The translations under genes and the position numbers were made by a program. DNA of 5,755 nucleotides from Saprospiraceae bacterium (GTDB lineage: Bacteria > Bacteroidota > Bacteroidia > Chitinophagales > Saprospiraceae): NCBI GenBank assembly GCA_020528935.1, contig JAJDFU010000093.1, positions 1-5,755 on the forward strand, in the 5' to 3' direction. The notes under the pieces are model-generated. The model ran no database searches. It worked only from the letters and a program-made list of their open reading frames with translations, and had not been told where the DNA came from. This document shows, piece after piece, positions 1 to 5,244 of the stretch. Numbering within the stretch: the stretch's first letter is position 1; each line of letters starts with the position of its first letter.

Positions 1-434
1 GGGTTTATGTGGTCGTGCATGAACAGCAGGATCGGGCTGGTATTCATGGGGCCGGCAAAAAAATCGCCTTCCTCCTCCAGCCCGCTGTCTTCCAGGGCGG
101 CTATTGCAGCCGTGCTTTTCGCTTTCAATTCGTCCAGGATGGCCAGCAGTTCTTCCTTGCCGTAACCGGTCGCCTGGAGATCGGCCGAATGGGGTTCGCC
201 GTCCAGGTAGTCCGTGCACAGCCAGTTGGCATTTCGGCAAAGGTGAAGCACCTGCTCTTCGAAGCTCATCATCTCCGCACGAGGGCGGTAACTGTAGGCC
301 TGCTCGGGCATCCTTTCCACCATCTCGCGCGTGTAGTCGCAGGCGCCTTCCCACTTTTGCTGAATATCGGACAGCCAGCCCGGCTGGGCGGACGCCAGGG
401 TAGAGATCGACATACACAAAAATAAAAAGCGCAT
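1..434 (-). CDS. DinB-like (DinB_2/YfiT-type) four-helix protein, probably exported; 3' end beyond window
   Basis: The minus frame from ATG at 434 stays open for 144 codons to the window edge, so the C-terminus is missing. Residues 1-16 look like a signal peptide (MRFLFLCMSISTLASA, predicted cut after Ala-Ser-Ala, before Gln17). The mature part has a DinB-like helical pattern: a Trp-rich first helix (residues 20-40, 'CDYTREMVERMPEQAYSYRP'), a helix carrying His64 ('EEQVLHLCRNANWL'), a charged helix at 93-118, and a His-Asp-His motif at 140-142. In the family, His64 and the His of the last helix usually bind a divalent metal; the expected further His (HxxHRGQ-like) lies outside the window. Family members include metal-dependent thiol transferases and many of unknown role, so no reaction is assigned. 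The start is 12 nt after the stop of the upstream channel gene, suggesting co-transcription. A later start at Met8 would shorten the signal peptide too far. The family call is by motif recognition only. Confidence 0.72.
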   Translation of the reverse strand, partial: MRFLFLCMSISTLASAQPGWLSDIQQKWEGACDYTREMVERMPEQAYSYRPRAEMMSFEEQVLHLCRNANWLCTDYLDGEPHSADLQATGYGKEELLAILDELKAKSTAAIAALEDSGLEEEGDFFAGPMNTSPILLFMHDHIN

Positions 435-446
435 GCTTGCAACGAG

Positions 447-1265
447 TTATCGCCCGATTGGCCCCATCTCCACGCCTTCGGAATAGGCCATCTTTACTCC
501 GGCATCGCTCATGGCCCGCTTGATGGCACGATTGGCCGCAAAATACACATCCCAGTAGTCTTCGCTGTTGGCGTAAGGGCGAACTGCCAGCACGATATTG
601 TGGCTGTCAAATTGGAGGATCCCCACTTGCGGAGCGGGATCTTCCAGTACGCCGGGCACCTGCTTCACGGCATCCAGCAGGACGGCCTCCACCCGCTCGA
701 AGTCCTCTTCATAGGGCATACTCACTTCCAGGTCCACCCGGAGGTATTTGATGGTGGAGAGGTTGGTGACGATGCCGCCTATGGCCATGGCATTGGGTAC
801 GATCACGGTCTTGTGGTCGAGGGTTTCCATGATGGTATTGAAGATCTGGACCTCCCGCACGTGCCCCATTTCATCTTCGATCTGTACGAGATCGCCCCCT
901 CGATAAGGCCGGAAGACGAGAATCATCACCCCGGCGGCAAAATTGCTGAGGCTGCCCTGCAGGGCCATGCCCACGGCAAAGCCGGCGGCCGCCAGTACAG
1001 CAACGAAAGAAGTCGTCTCAATGCCGACAATGCTCGCTGCACTGAAAAGAAGGAGAATTTTGAGTAGGGTGCCGGTCACTGTGCTGATGAAAGGCCGTAC
1101 CTCTTCGGCAACCTTACTGCGCTCCAGGGCCACCATCATGAGGTCCATCAATTTGTTGATGATGCGCAAGCCAATGAGGAGTACCACGACCGCCAGCAAC
1201 AGATTGGGAGCAAATTCGATCACCATATCGGTGATCTTTTGGGCGTAATCGGAGAACTGTTCCAT
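447..1265 (-). CDS. mscS: Small-conductance mechanosensitive channel, MscS family (272 aa)
   Basis: This inner-membrane channel would open under membrane tension and release solutes during hypo-osmotic shock, acting as a homoheptamer. Its length is close to that of E. coli MscS (286 aa), with no extra N-terminal domains. Predicted membrane segments lie at about residues 20-39, 62-80 and 88-118. The third is the pore helix, rich in Ala and Gly ('AAAGFAVGMALQGSLSNFAAG'-like, 92-112), followed by the family-typical FRPYRGGD (118-125). The beta domain has 'VQIFNT' (139-144) and the signature VPNAMAIGGIVTNLS (156-170). The C-terminal alpha/beta domain follows to residue 272. The frame extends upstream to a TTG at 1307, but ATG at 1265 gives an N-terminus ('MEQFSDYAQ') that fits the family and is preferred. 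It sits 54 nt after the DUF3253 gene and 12 nt before the DinB-like gene, in a probable three-gene operon. Paralogues are common, so orthology to E. coli mscS is not proven. Confidence 0.93.
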   Translation of the reverse strand: MEQFSDYAQKITDMVIEFAPNLLLAVVVLLIGLRIINKLMDLMMVALERSKVAEEVRPFISTVTGTLLKILLLFSAASIVGIETTSFVAVLAAAGFAVGMALQGSLSNFAAGVMILVFRPYRGGDLVQIEDEMGHVREVQIFNTIMETLDHKTVIVPNAMAIGGIVTNLSTIKYLRVDLEVSMPYEEDFERVEAVLLDAVKQVPGVLEDPAPQVGILQFDSHNIVLAVRPYANSEDYWDVYFAANRAIKRAMSDAGVKMAYSEGVEMGPIGR

Positions 1266-1319
1266 GTTGGTTTCCGGTTTGTTGCCGAAAAGTAGGGAGT
1301 TTTTCAAATATTTTCGCCC

Positions 1320-1580
1320 TCAGCTCCGAGGCAGCCGGAGGCGCACCGGACCGCTCCAGTCGCCGTCCGGATCCAGTTCGGCATCGCCCTGCGTGATGCG
1401 TATGCGCCCAGCCCGGGCCAGTTCGCGGGCGGCTGTCCGCACGGACTCCATGAGCGGACGCCAGTCTTCCGGCGCCACCGAGCGGGCCACCTCGCTGGGG
1501 CAGATGCTCTTGCCGGGGCCGCGGCGATGCAGCAGGTCCAGCAGGTATTTCTGAAGTTCGGGTTGCGATCTCACAGGCAT
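1320..1580 (-). CDS. DUF3253 family small protein (86 aa)
   Basis: A short protein recognised as DUF3253 by the block 'ICPSEVARSVAPEDWRPLM' (residues 26-44), then 'SVRTAARELARAGRIRITQG' (46-65) and the closing 'SGPVRLRLP' (76-84). Conserved features seen are Pro-Ser-Glu-Val-Ala-Arg at 28-33, Trp40, Gly59-Arg-Ile and Gly77-Pro-Val-Arg. The helix-helix-hairpin pattern resembles a winged-helix fold, but the family has no established function and none is assigned. There is no signal peptide or membrane segment, so it is probably cytoplasmic. The frame runs back to a TTG at 1631, which would add 17 residues with no family resemblance; ATG at 1580 begins directly before the conserved helix and is chosen. 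It is the first gene of the leftward group and is divergent from the thioredoxin gene. The neighbouring channel and DinB-like genes give no clear hint of a joint role. Confidence 0.82.
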   Translation of the reverse strand: MPVRSQPELQKYLLDLLHRRGPGKSICPSEVARSVAPEDWRPLMESVRTAARELARAGRIRITQGDAELDPDGDWSGPVRLRLPRS

Positions 1581-1661
1581 TGCGTTTCGTATTTTGAGCC
1601 GGTTCGAGCCCCCTTGCGCTTTCCCATACAACTCACCGCTTCGATCCGGCGTTTTAACGAC

Positions 1662-1671
1662 TAACCAACTG
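1662..1671 (+). repeat. Leader motif TAACCAACTG, copy 1 (before thioredoxin)
   Basis: The 10-mer TAACCAACTG ends 7 nt before the ATG of the thioredoxin gene. The same 10-mer occurs before efp (4651-4660), ending 8 nt before its ATG. A TTTTAAC precedes both: in efp it overlaps the motif, here it is set 4 nt upstream (1652-1658). The placement suggests a shared translation-initiation leader, but two copies of a 10-mer in a window this size can arise by chance. The rest of the divergent spacer 1581-1678 shows no convincing -7 box on either strand. Confidence 0.3.
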
Positions 1672-1678
1672 ATAAGCC

Positions 1679-1990
1679 ATGTCTGAAAGAACGAGTTTTC
1701 AAGACCTCATCCAGTCGGACACCCCGGTGGTGATCGATTTTTATGCCGACTGGTGCGGCCCCTGCAAGGCGCAAACGCCTATTTTGCAGCAGCTCAAGAG
1801 CGAGCTGGGCGAACAGGTGCGCATCGTTAAGATCGACGTGGACCGCAACCAGGAACTGTCCGGCAAGCTCCAGGTACAGAGCATCCCGACGATCATGATC
1901 TTCCAGCAAGGCGAGCTCAAGTGGCGCGCTATGGGCGTGCAGAGCCTGCCCCAACTGAAGTCCCAGCTGGAAGCCCTGCAAGTGTCCTAA
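1679..1990 (+). CDS. trxA: Thioredoxin, cytoplasmic type (103 aa)
   Basis: A single-domain thioredoxin, which reduces protein disulfides in the cytoplasm using electrons normally supplied by thioredoxin reductase. The active site is Trp25-Cys-Gly-Pro-Cys29, inside 'VVIDFYADWCGPCK' (17-30). The cis-proline is Pro70 in 'VQSIPTIMIF' (66-75), and a Gly at 85 ('RAMGVQSL') matches the conserved C-terminal glycine region. Length is typical of TrxA (about 105 aa). There is no signal peptide or lipobox, unlike the many TlpA-type periplasmic thioredoxins of Bacteroidota. The ATG at 1679 gives the expected N-terminus, with no upstream Shine-Dalgarno. It is divergent from the DUF3253 gene and lies 39 nt before a symporter gene with its own likely promoter, so it may be a single-gene unit. 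Whether it is the main cell thioredoxin or one of several paralogues cannot be seen. Confidence 0.95.
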   Translation: MSERTSFQDLIQSDTPVVIDFYADWCGPCKAQTPILQQLKSELGEQVRIVKIDVDRNQELSGKLQVQSIPTIMIFQQGELKWRAMGVQSLPQLKSQLEALQVS

Positions 1991-1995
1991 GTTTA

Positions 1996-2003
1996 TATCT
2001 TTG
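1996..2003 (+). promoter_or_regulatory. Bacteroidota sigma-A -7 box (TATCTTTG) for the symporter gene
   Basis: TATCTTTG matches the Bacteroidota -7 consensus TAnnTTTG exactly and is followed by C, as is common. It begins 5 nt after the thioredoxin stop codon and ends 26 nt before the symporter ATG, which would give a leader of about 20 nt. No clear -33 TTTG is seen about 20 nt upstream. The same TATCTTTGC precedes efp with nearly the same spacing. Confidence 0.7.
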
Positions 2004-2015
2004 CGGCCCGTACTA

Positions 2016-2021
2016 GAGAGG
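2016..2021 (+). promoter_or_regulatory. Possible Shine-Dalgarno-like GAGAGG before the symporter
   Basis: GAGAGG lies 8 nt before the ATG at 2030 and contains the GAGG core that can pair with the 16S rRNA tail. It is the only start in the window with such a match. Bacteroidota rely little on this pairing, so its role is uncertain. Confidence 0.3.
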
Positions 2022-2029
2022 CGACACAC

Positions 2030-3556
2030 ATGGTATCTACGCTATCACCTGTGGTGCTGGCCGCTGTGATTGCGGCCTATTTCCTTTTGCTCATTGCCAT
2101 ATCGTATTTCACCGGTCGCAATGCCAGCAACAGCCAGTTTTTTCTGGCCGGCCGCCAATCGCCCTGGCTGCTGGTCGCCATTGGCATGGTGGGCGCTTCG
2201 CTCTCGGGGGTGAGCTTCATCTCCATTCCGGGACTGGTGGGCGCCGGCAAGGCCAACACGGCCTTTTCCTACCTGCAGATGGTCTTTGGCTACCTGCTGG
2301 GCTATGTCTTTATCGCGCAGGTTCTGCTGCCGCTCTATTACCGCCTGCAGCTCACTTCCATTTACAGCTACCTGGAAAAGCGCTTTGGCCCCGTCGCCTA
2401 CAAGACCGGAGCCACCTTTTTCCTGCTGTCGCGCAGCGTGGGTGCCGCCTTCCGCCTGTATCTGGTGGCGCTCGTCCTCGACGGCTTTGTACTGGGCCCT
2501 CTGGGCATTCCCTTTATGGCCACCGTGGCCGTTACCATCGTGCTCATCTGGGTATACACCTTCCGCGGCGGGATCAACACCATCGTGTGGACGGATACGG
2601 TACAGACCGTGGCCATGCTATCGGCTATGCTCCTCACGGTGGGGGCCGTCCTGAGCACCCTGGATATGGGACTGAGCGATATGTGGACCAAAGTGGAAAC
2701 CATGGGTTACGGGCAGATCTTCTTTTTTGAGGAGGGCTGGAAAGACCCCAACAATTTCTTCAAGCAATTCATCAGCGGCGCGCTCATCACCATTGTGATG
2801 ACGGGCCTGGATCAGGATATGATGCAGAAGAACCTGAGCTGCAAAACGCTGGAGGAGTCGAGACGCAATATGTACACTTTCAGTGCTTTACTGCTGGTTT
2901 CCAACGTACTCATTCTCTTCCTGGGCGCCGTGCTTTGGGTGTTTGCCCTGGAAGTAGGCCTGACGATCCCCGAACAGACGGACAACCTCTACCCCACCAT
3001 TGCCCTGCAAAATCTTTCGCCCTTTATCGGTCTGGTGTTCCTCCTGGGCCTGATCGCCGCAGCCTATTCCAGTGCCGACTCGGCCCTTACCGCCCTCACC
3101 ACTTCGTTCTGCGTGGACTTCCTGGGTTTCGAGAGCCGGGAGCGGACTGAGCAGGAGGAAAAACAAACCCGCTTCCAGGTCCACATCGGCTTTTCGATCC
3201 TGCTCTTTCTGATCGTAGTCGTCTTCCAGCTCATCAACGACCGGGCGGTGATCAACGCCCTGTTCATCGCGGCCGGCTATACCTACGGCCCCCTGCTGGG
3301 CCTGTTTACCTTTGGTCTGTTCACCTCCCTGCAGGTGCGCGACCGCTGGGTATGGACGGTAGGCATTTTGTCGCCCGTATTATCCTTTGTCATCGACGCC
3401 TATGCTCCGCGCATCCTGGGCGGCTTCGAATTCGGCTTTCTCATCCTGGCGCTCAACGGCCTGCTCACTTTCCTGGGACTGCTGGCCCTTTCGTACCGGG
3501 AGTACGAGGCCGTAGCGGAACCGCTGGACGCACTGCCCGAAGAGGAATACCACTAG
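2030..3556 (+). CDS. Sodium:solute symporter family (SSS/SSF) transporter, substrate unknown (508 aa)
   Basis: An inner-membrane, Na+-coupled solute importer of the SSS family (LeuT fold; relatives PutP, vSGLT). About 13 hydrophobic segments can be drawn, near residues 7-27, 46-64, 76-100, 125-152, 158-178, 189-213, 243-262, 281-308, 331-360, 387-403, 407-436, 439-457 and 463-488. Family signatures are the early 'FFLAGRQSPWLLVAIGM' (37-53), 'RGGINTIVWTDTVQT' (179-193), 'GLDQDMMQKNLSCKTLEESRRN' spread over 259-280, and 'AAAYSSADSALTALTTSF' (343-360). Ser347-Ser348 align with the Na2-site Ser-Thr of PutP; this is inferred from the motif. The C-terminus (489-508) is acidic and soluble. Length is normal and there is no frame break. 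The ATG at 2030 follows a good -7 box and a weak ribosome-site match. Substrates in the family range from sugars to amino acids, sialic acid and vitamins, and neither the flanking thioredoxin nor fabH narrows this down. Confidence 0.93.
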   Translation: MVSTLSPVVLAAVIAAYFLLLIAISYFTGRNASNSQFFLAGRQSPWLLVAIGMVGASLSGVSFISIPGLVGAGKANTAFSYLQMVFGYLLGYVFIAQVLLPLYYRLQLTSIYSYLEKRFGPVAYKTGATFFLLSRSVGAAFRLYLVALVLDGFVLGPLGIPFMATVAVTIVLIWVYTFRGGINTIVWTDTVQTVAMLSAMLLTVGAVLSTLDMGLSDMWTKVETMGYGQIFFFEEGWKDPNNFFKQFISGALITIVMTGLDQDMMQKNLSCKTLEESRRNMYTFSALLLVSNVLILFLGAVLWVFALEVGLTIPEQTDNLYPTIALQNLSPFIGLVFLLGLIAAAYSSADSALTALTTSFCVDFLGFESRERTEQEEKQTRFQVHIGFSILLFLIVVVFQLINDRAVINALFIAAGYTYGPLLGLFTFGLFTSLQVRDRWVWTVGILSPVLSFVIDAYAPRILGGFEFGFLILALNGLLTFLGLLALSYREYEAVAEPLDALPEEEYH

Positions 3557-3568
3557 CACCATTTTTGT

Positions 3569-3576
3569 TACCTTGC
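3569..3576 (+). promoter_or_regulatory. Imperfect -7-like box (TACCTTGC) upstream of fabH
   Basis: TACCTTGC lies 12 nt after the symporter stop and resembles TAnnTTTGC with one T missing. A TTTTTG run (3562-3567 region) is too close to serve as the -33 element. If used, transcription would start near 3582, leaving a leader of about 40-45 nt that would begin inside the hairpin at 3579-3615. The alternative is read-through from the symporter. Confidence 0.35.
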
Positions 3577-3578
3577 CG

Positions 3579-3615
3579 CCGTTCCCAAGCGGTAGAGCCA
3601 GGCCTTGAAGAACGG
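3579..3615 (+). other. Inverted repeat / hairpin in the fabH leader
   Basis: CCGTTC (3579-3584) is perfectly complementary to GAACGG (3610-3615). After a small internal loop, CAAG (3586-3589) pairs with CTTG (3604-3607), and GG (3591-3592) can pair with CC (3598-3599). The structure ends 10 nt before the fabH ATG and is followed by A-rich AAAACAAACT. There is no T-run after it on the plus strand, so it does not look like an intrinsic terminator of the symporter gene. It may be a leader structure or chance pairing. Confidence 0.4.
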
Positions 3616-3625
3616 AAAACAAACT

Positions 3626-4627
3626 ATGGCAAACATCACGGCAGCGATTACCGGCGTACAGGGCTATGTACCCGATTACGTACTCACCAATAAAGAGCTG
3701 GAAACGATGGTGGACACCAGCGACGACTGGATCACCTCCCGCACCGGCATCAAAGAGCGGCACATCCTGAAGGGAGAAGGCCTGGGCACCTCGGCCATGG
3801 GCATACGAGCGGTCAACGGGCTTCTGGAAAAAACGAATACCGATCCGGCTGAGATCGAACTGGTCATTTGCGCTACCGTCACGCCGGACATGCCTTTCCC
3901 TGATACTGCCAACCTGATAGCCGATGCGGCAGGGATCAAAAATGCCTTTTGCTTCGACATCCATGCCGCCTGCTCCGGCTTCCTGTATGCACTCACTACC
4001 GGCGCCCGCTACATCGAATCGGGAGCGCACCAGAAAGTACTGGTCATCGGCGGCGACAAGATGTCGTCCATCATCGACTATACCGACCGGACCACCTGTG
4101 TCATTTTCGGCGACGGGGCGGGAGCGGTGTTGCTGGAGCCGAATACCGAGGGCTACGGACTGTTGGACAGCCTGCATCGCAGCGATGGCTCCGGGGCGCA
4201 GTACCTCCATCAGAAGGCCGGTGGCTCCCGCTATCCGGCCACCCTGGAAACCGTACAAAACCGCGAACATTTCGTGTATCAGAACGGAAAGCCGGTCTTC
4301 AAAGCGGCCGTGTCGGGCATGTCGGATGTGATCCGCAAGATCACGGACCGCAACGGCCTGCACATAGACGACATCGACTGGCTGGTACCCCACCAGGCCA
4401 ACCGCCGCATCATCGAGACGGTGGCCAGCATGACCGACTTCCCCCTGGAGCGGGTGATGATCAACATACAGCGCTACGGAAACACGACCGCAGCCACTCT
4501 GCCGCTTTGCCTGTGGGACTGGGAAGACCAGCTCAAGCGGGGAGACCGCCTTCTTCTCACGGCCTTTGGCGGCGGATTCACCTGGGGAGCCATCTACCTG
4601 CGCTGGGCCTATGGGGCAGGCACATGA
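3626..4627 (+). CDS. fabH: Beta-ketoacyl-ACP synthase III (333 aa)
   Basis: FabH starts type II fatty acid synthesis in the cytoplasm by condensing an acyl-CoA primer (acetyl-CoA, or branched primers in many bacteria) with malonyl-ACP. The catalytic triad is visible: Cys116 in 'DIHAACSGFLYAL' (111-123), His256 in 'WLVPHQANRRI' (252-262) and Asn286 in 'YGNTTAATLPL' (284-294), matching Cys112/His244/Asn274 of E. coli. Other family marks are 'DDWITSRTGIKERH' (33-46), 'FGDGAGAVLLEP' (161-172) and GGGFTWGA (315-322). Phe91 aligns with E. coli Phe87, which lines the primer pocket. The frame extends upstream to a TTG at 3605, but ATG at 3626 gives the family-typical N-terminus and follows an A-rich leader; it is preferred. 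The gene lies 69 nt after the symporter and 41 nt before efp, in a fabH-efp-accB cluster. Primer preference (straight or branched) cannot be read safely from sequence. Confidence 0.96.
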   Translation: MANITAAITGVQGYVPDYVLTNKELETMVDTSDDWITSRTGIKERHILKGEGLGTSAMGIRAVNGLLEKTNTDPAEIELVICATVTPDMPFPDTANLIADAAGIKNAFCFDIHAACSGFLYALTTGARYIESGAHQKVLVIGGDKMSSIIDYTDRTTCVIFGDGAGAVLLEPNTEGYGLLDSLHRSDGSGAQYLHQKAGGSRYPATLETVQNREHFVYQNGKPVFKAAVSGMSDVIRKITDRNGLHIDDIDWLVPHQANRRIIETVASMTDFPLERVMINIQRYGNTTAATLPLCLWDWEDQLKRGDRLLLTAFGGGFTWGAIYLRWAYGAGT

Positions 4628-4633
4628 TTTTGC

Positions 4634-4641
4634 TATCTTTG
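4634..4641 (+). promoter_or_regulatory. Bacteroidota sigma-A -7 box (TATCTTTG) for efp-accB
   Basis: TATCTTTG fits TAnnTTTG exactly and is followed by C. It starts 6 nt after the fabH stop and ends 27 nt before the efp ATG. A TATG at 4610-4613, about 20 nt upstream, is a three-of-four match to the -33 TTTG. The predicted start point near 4647 gives a leader of about 22 nt beginning close to TTTTAACCAACTG. It would let efp and accB be transcribed apart from fabH. Confidence 0.75.
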
Positions 4642-4650
4642 CACCGCTTT

Positions 4651-4660
4651 TAACCAACTG
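4651..4660 (+). repeat. Leader motif TAACCAACTG, copy 2 (before efp)
   Basis: This is an identical 10-mer to that at 1662-1671, ending 8 nt before the efp ATG and falling inside the leader predicted from the -7 box at 4634. It is pyrimidine/A-rich with no Shine-Dalgarno pairing. Function is unknown and the match may be chance. Confidence 0.3.
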
Positions 4661-4668
4661 GCACCATC

Positions 4669-5235
4669 ATGGCAACAACCTCCGATATCCGCAACGGCCT
4701 CTGCATTTCCTTTAATAACGACATTTATTCCGTTGTGGAGTTTTTGCACGTCAAGCCCGGCAAGGGCGCGGCTTTTGTGCGTACCAAACTGAAAAGCGTA
4801 ACGACGGGCAAGGTGCTGGAGCAGACCTTCCCGGCCGGCCACAAAATTGACGAGGTGCGTGTAGAGCGGCACAAATTTCAATACCTCTACAACGACGATA
4901 CCGGTTACCATTTCATGAACAAGGAGACCTACGAGCAGATCTTCCTGGACGAAAACATGATCGCCAATCCCGGCCTGCTCAAGGAAGGTGCGGAGGTAGA
5001 CGTGCTTTTCCATGCCGAGAAGGACATTCCCCTCACCCTGGAAATGCCCCCGCAGGTAATCTTAACGGTAACCTATACCGAACCGGGGGTGAAAGGCGAC
5101 ACGGCCACGAACACCCTCAAGCCGGCCACCGTAGAAACCGGGGCTGAAGTGCGCGTACCCCTTTTCATCAATGAGGGCGATCTCATCAAAGTGGACACTG
5201 CCACTGGCGCTTACATGGAGCGCGTAAAACAATAA
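4669..5235 (+). CDS. efp: Translation elongation factor P (188 aa)
   Basis: EF-P binds ribosomes stalled at consecutive prolines, next to the P-site tRNA, and restores peptide bond formation. The length is normal for the family. Three beta-barrel domains are expected: an N-terminal KOW-like domain (about 1-64) and two OB-fold domains (about 65-127 and 130-188). The tip loop 'HVKPGKGAAFVRTKL' (27-41) carries Lys32, the residue matching modified Lys34 of E. coli EF-P; whether it is lysylated or modified otherwise here is unknown, as no modification gene lies in the window. Further marks are YLYND (72-76), 'EPGVKGDT' (138-145) and the C-terminal signature 'KPATVETGAEVRVPLFINEG' (151-170). The start ATG is fixed by the conserved N-terminus. 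A perfect -7 box lies upstream in the fabH-efp spacer, and accB starts 9 nt after the stop, which argues for an efp-accB transcript. Confidence 0.97.
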   Translation: MATTSDIRNGLCISFNNDIYSVVEFLHVKPGKGAAFVRTKLKSVTTGKVLEQTFPAGHKIDEVRVERHKFQYLYNDDTGYHFMNKETYEQIFLDENMIANPGLLKEGAEVDVLFHAEKDIPLTLEMPPQVILTVTYTEPGVKGDTATNTLKPATVETGAEVRVPLFINEGDLIKVDTATGAYMERVKQ

Positions 5236-5244
5236 CAACCAGGT

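Noticed and set aside
9..425. Open frame of 138 codons on the plus strand opposite the DinB-like gene
   Set aside because: The opposite strand has a signal peptide, DinB-type motifs and a close operon position; this frame has no recognisable domain.
600..1067. Plus-strand open frame of 155 codons within mscS
   Set aside because: It lies wholly opposite conserved MscS sequence, is rich in His and Gly from reversed codons, and has no family match that I recognise.
1266..1307. Longer mscS product starting at TTG 1307
   Set aside because: The added 14 residues do not resemble the family N-terminus, and an ATG at 1265 gives the expected length.
1305..1312. Possible -7 box AATATTTG (minus strand) before mscS
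   Set aside because: The first base does not match TAnnTTTG and no -33 TTTG is present about 20 nt upstream; AT-rich sequence after the DUF3253 stop explains it.
1590..1596. TATTTTG on the plus strand as a promoter of the thioredoxin gene
   Set aside because: It is one base short of TAnnTTTG and over 80 nt from the ATG, partly overlapping the region just before the divergent DUF3253 start; no -33 partner.
1661..2029. Minus-strand open frame of 122 codons covering the thioredoxin gene
   Set aside because: It is a mirror of trxA; its leucine-rich composition is a by-product of reversed Gln/Lys/Glu codons.
3581..3610. tRNA-like fragment (GCGGTAGAGCC resembles a D-arm)
   Set aside because: No acceptor stem, anticodon arm or T-arm of the right spacing can be drawn, and the gap is too short for a tRNA gene.
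3380..4657. A 425-codon open frame on the minus strand across the symporter end and all of fabH
   Set aside because: It is antisense to two well-recognised genes, resembles no known family, has erratic composition, and is explained by the GC-rich codon use of fabH, which leaves few stops on the other strand.
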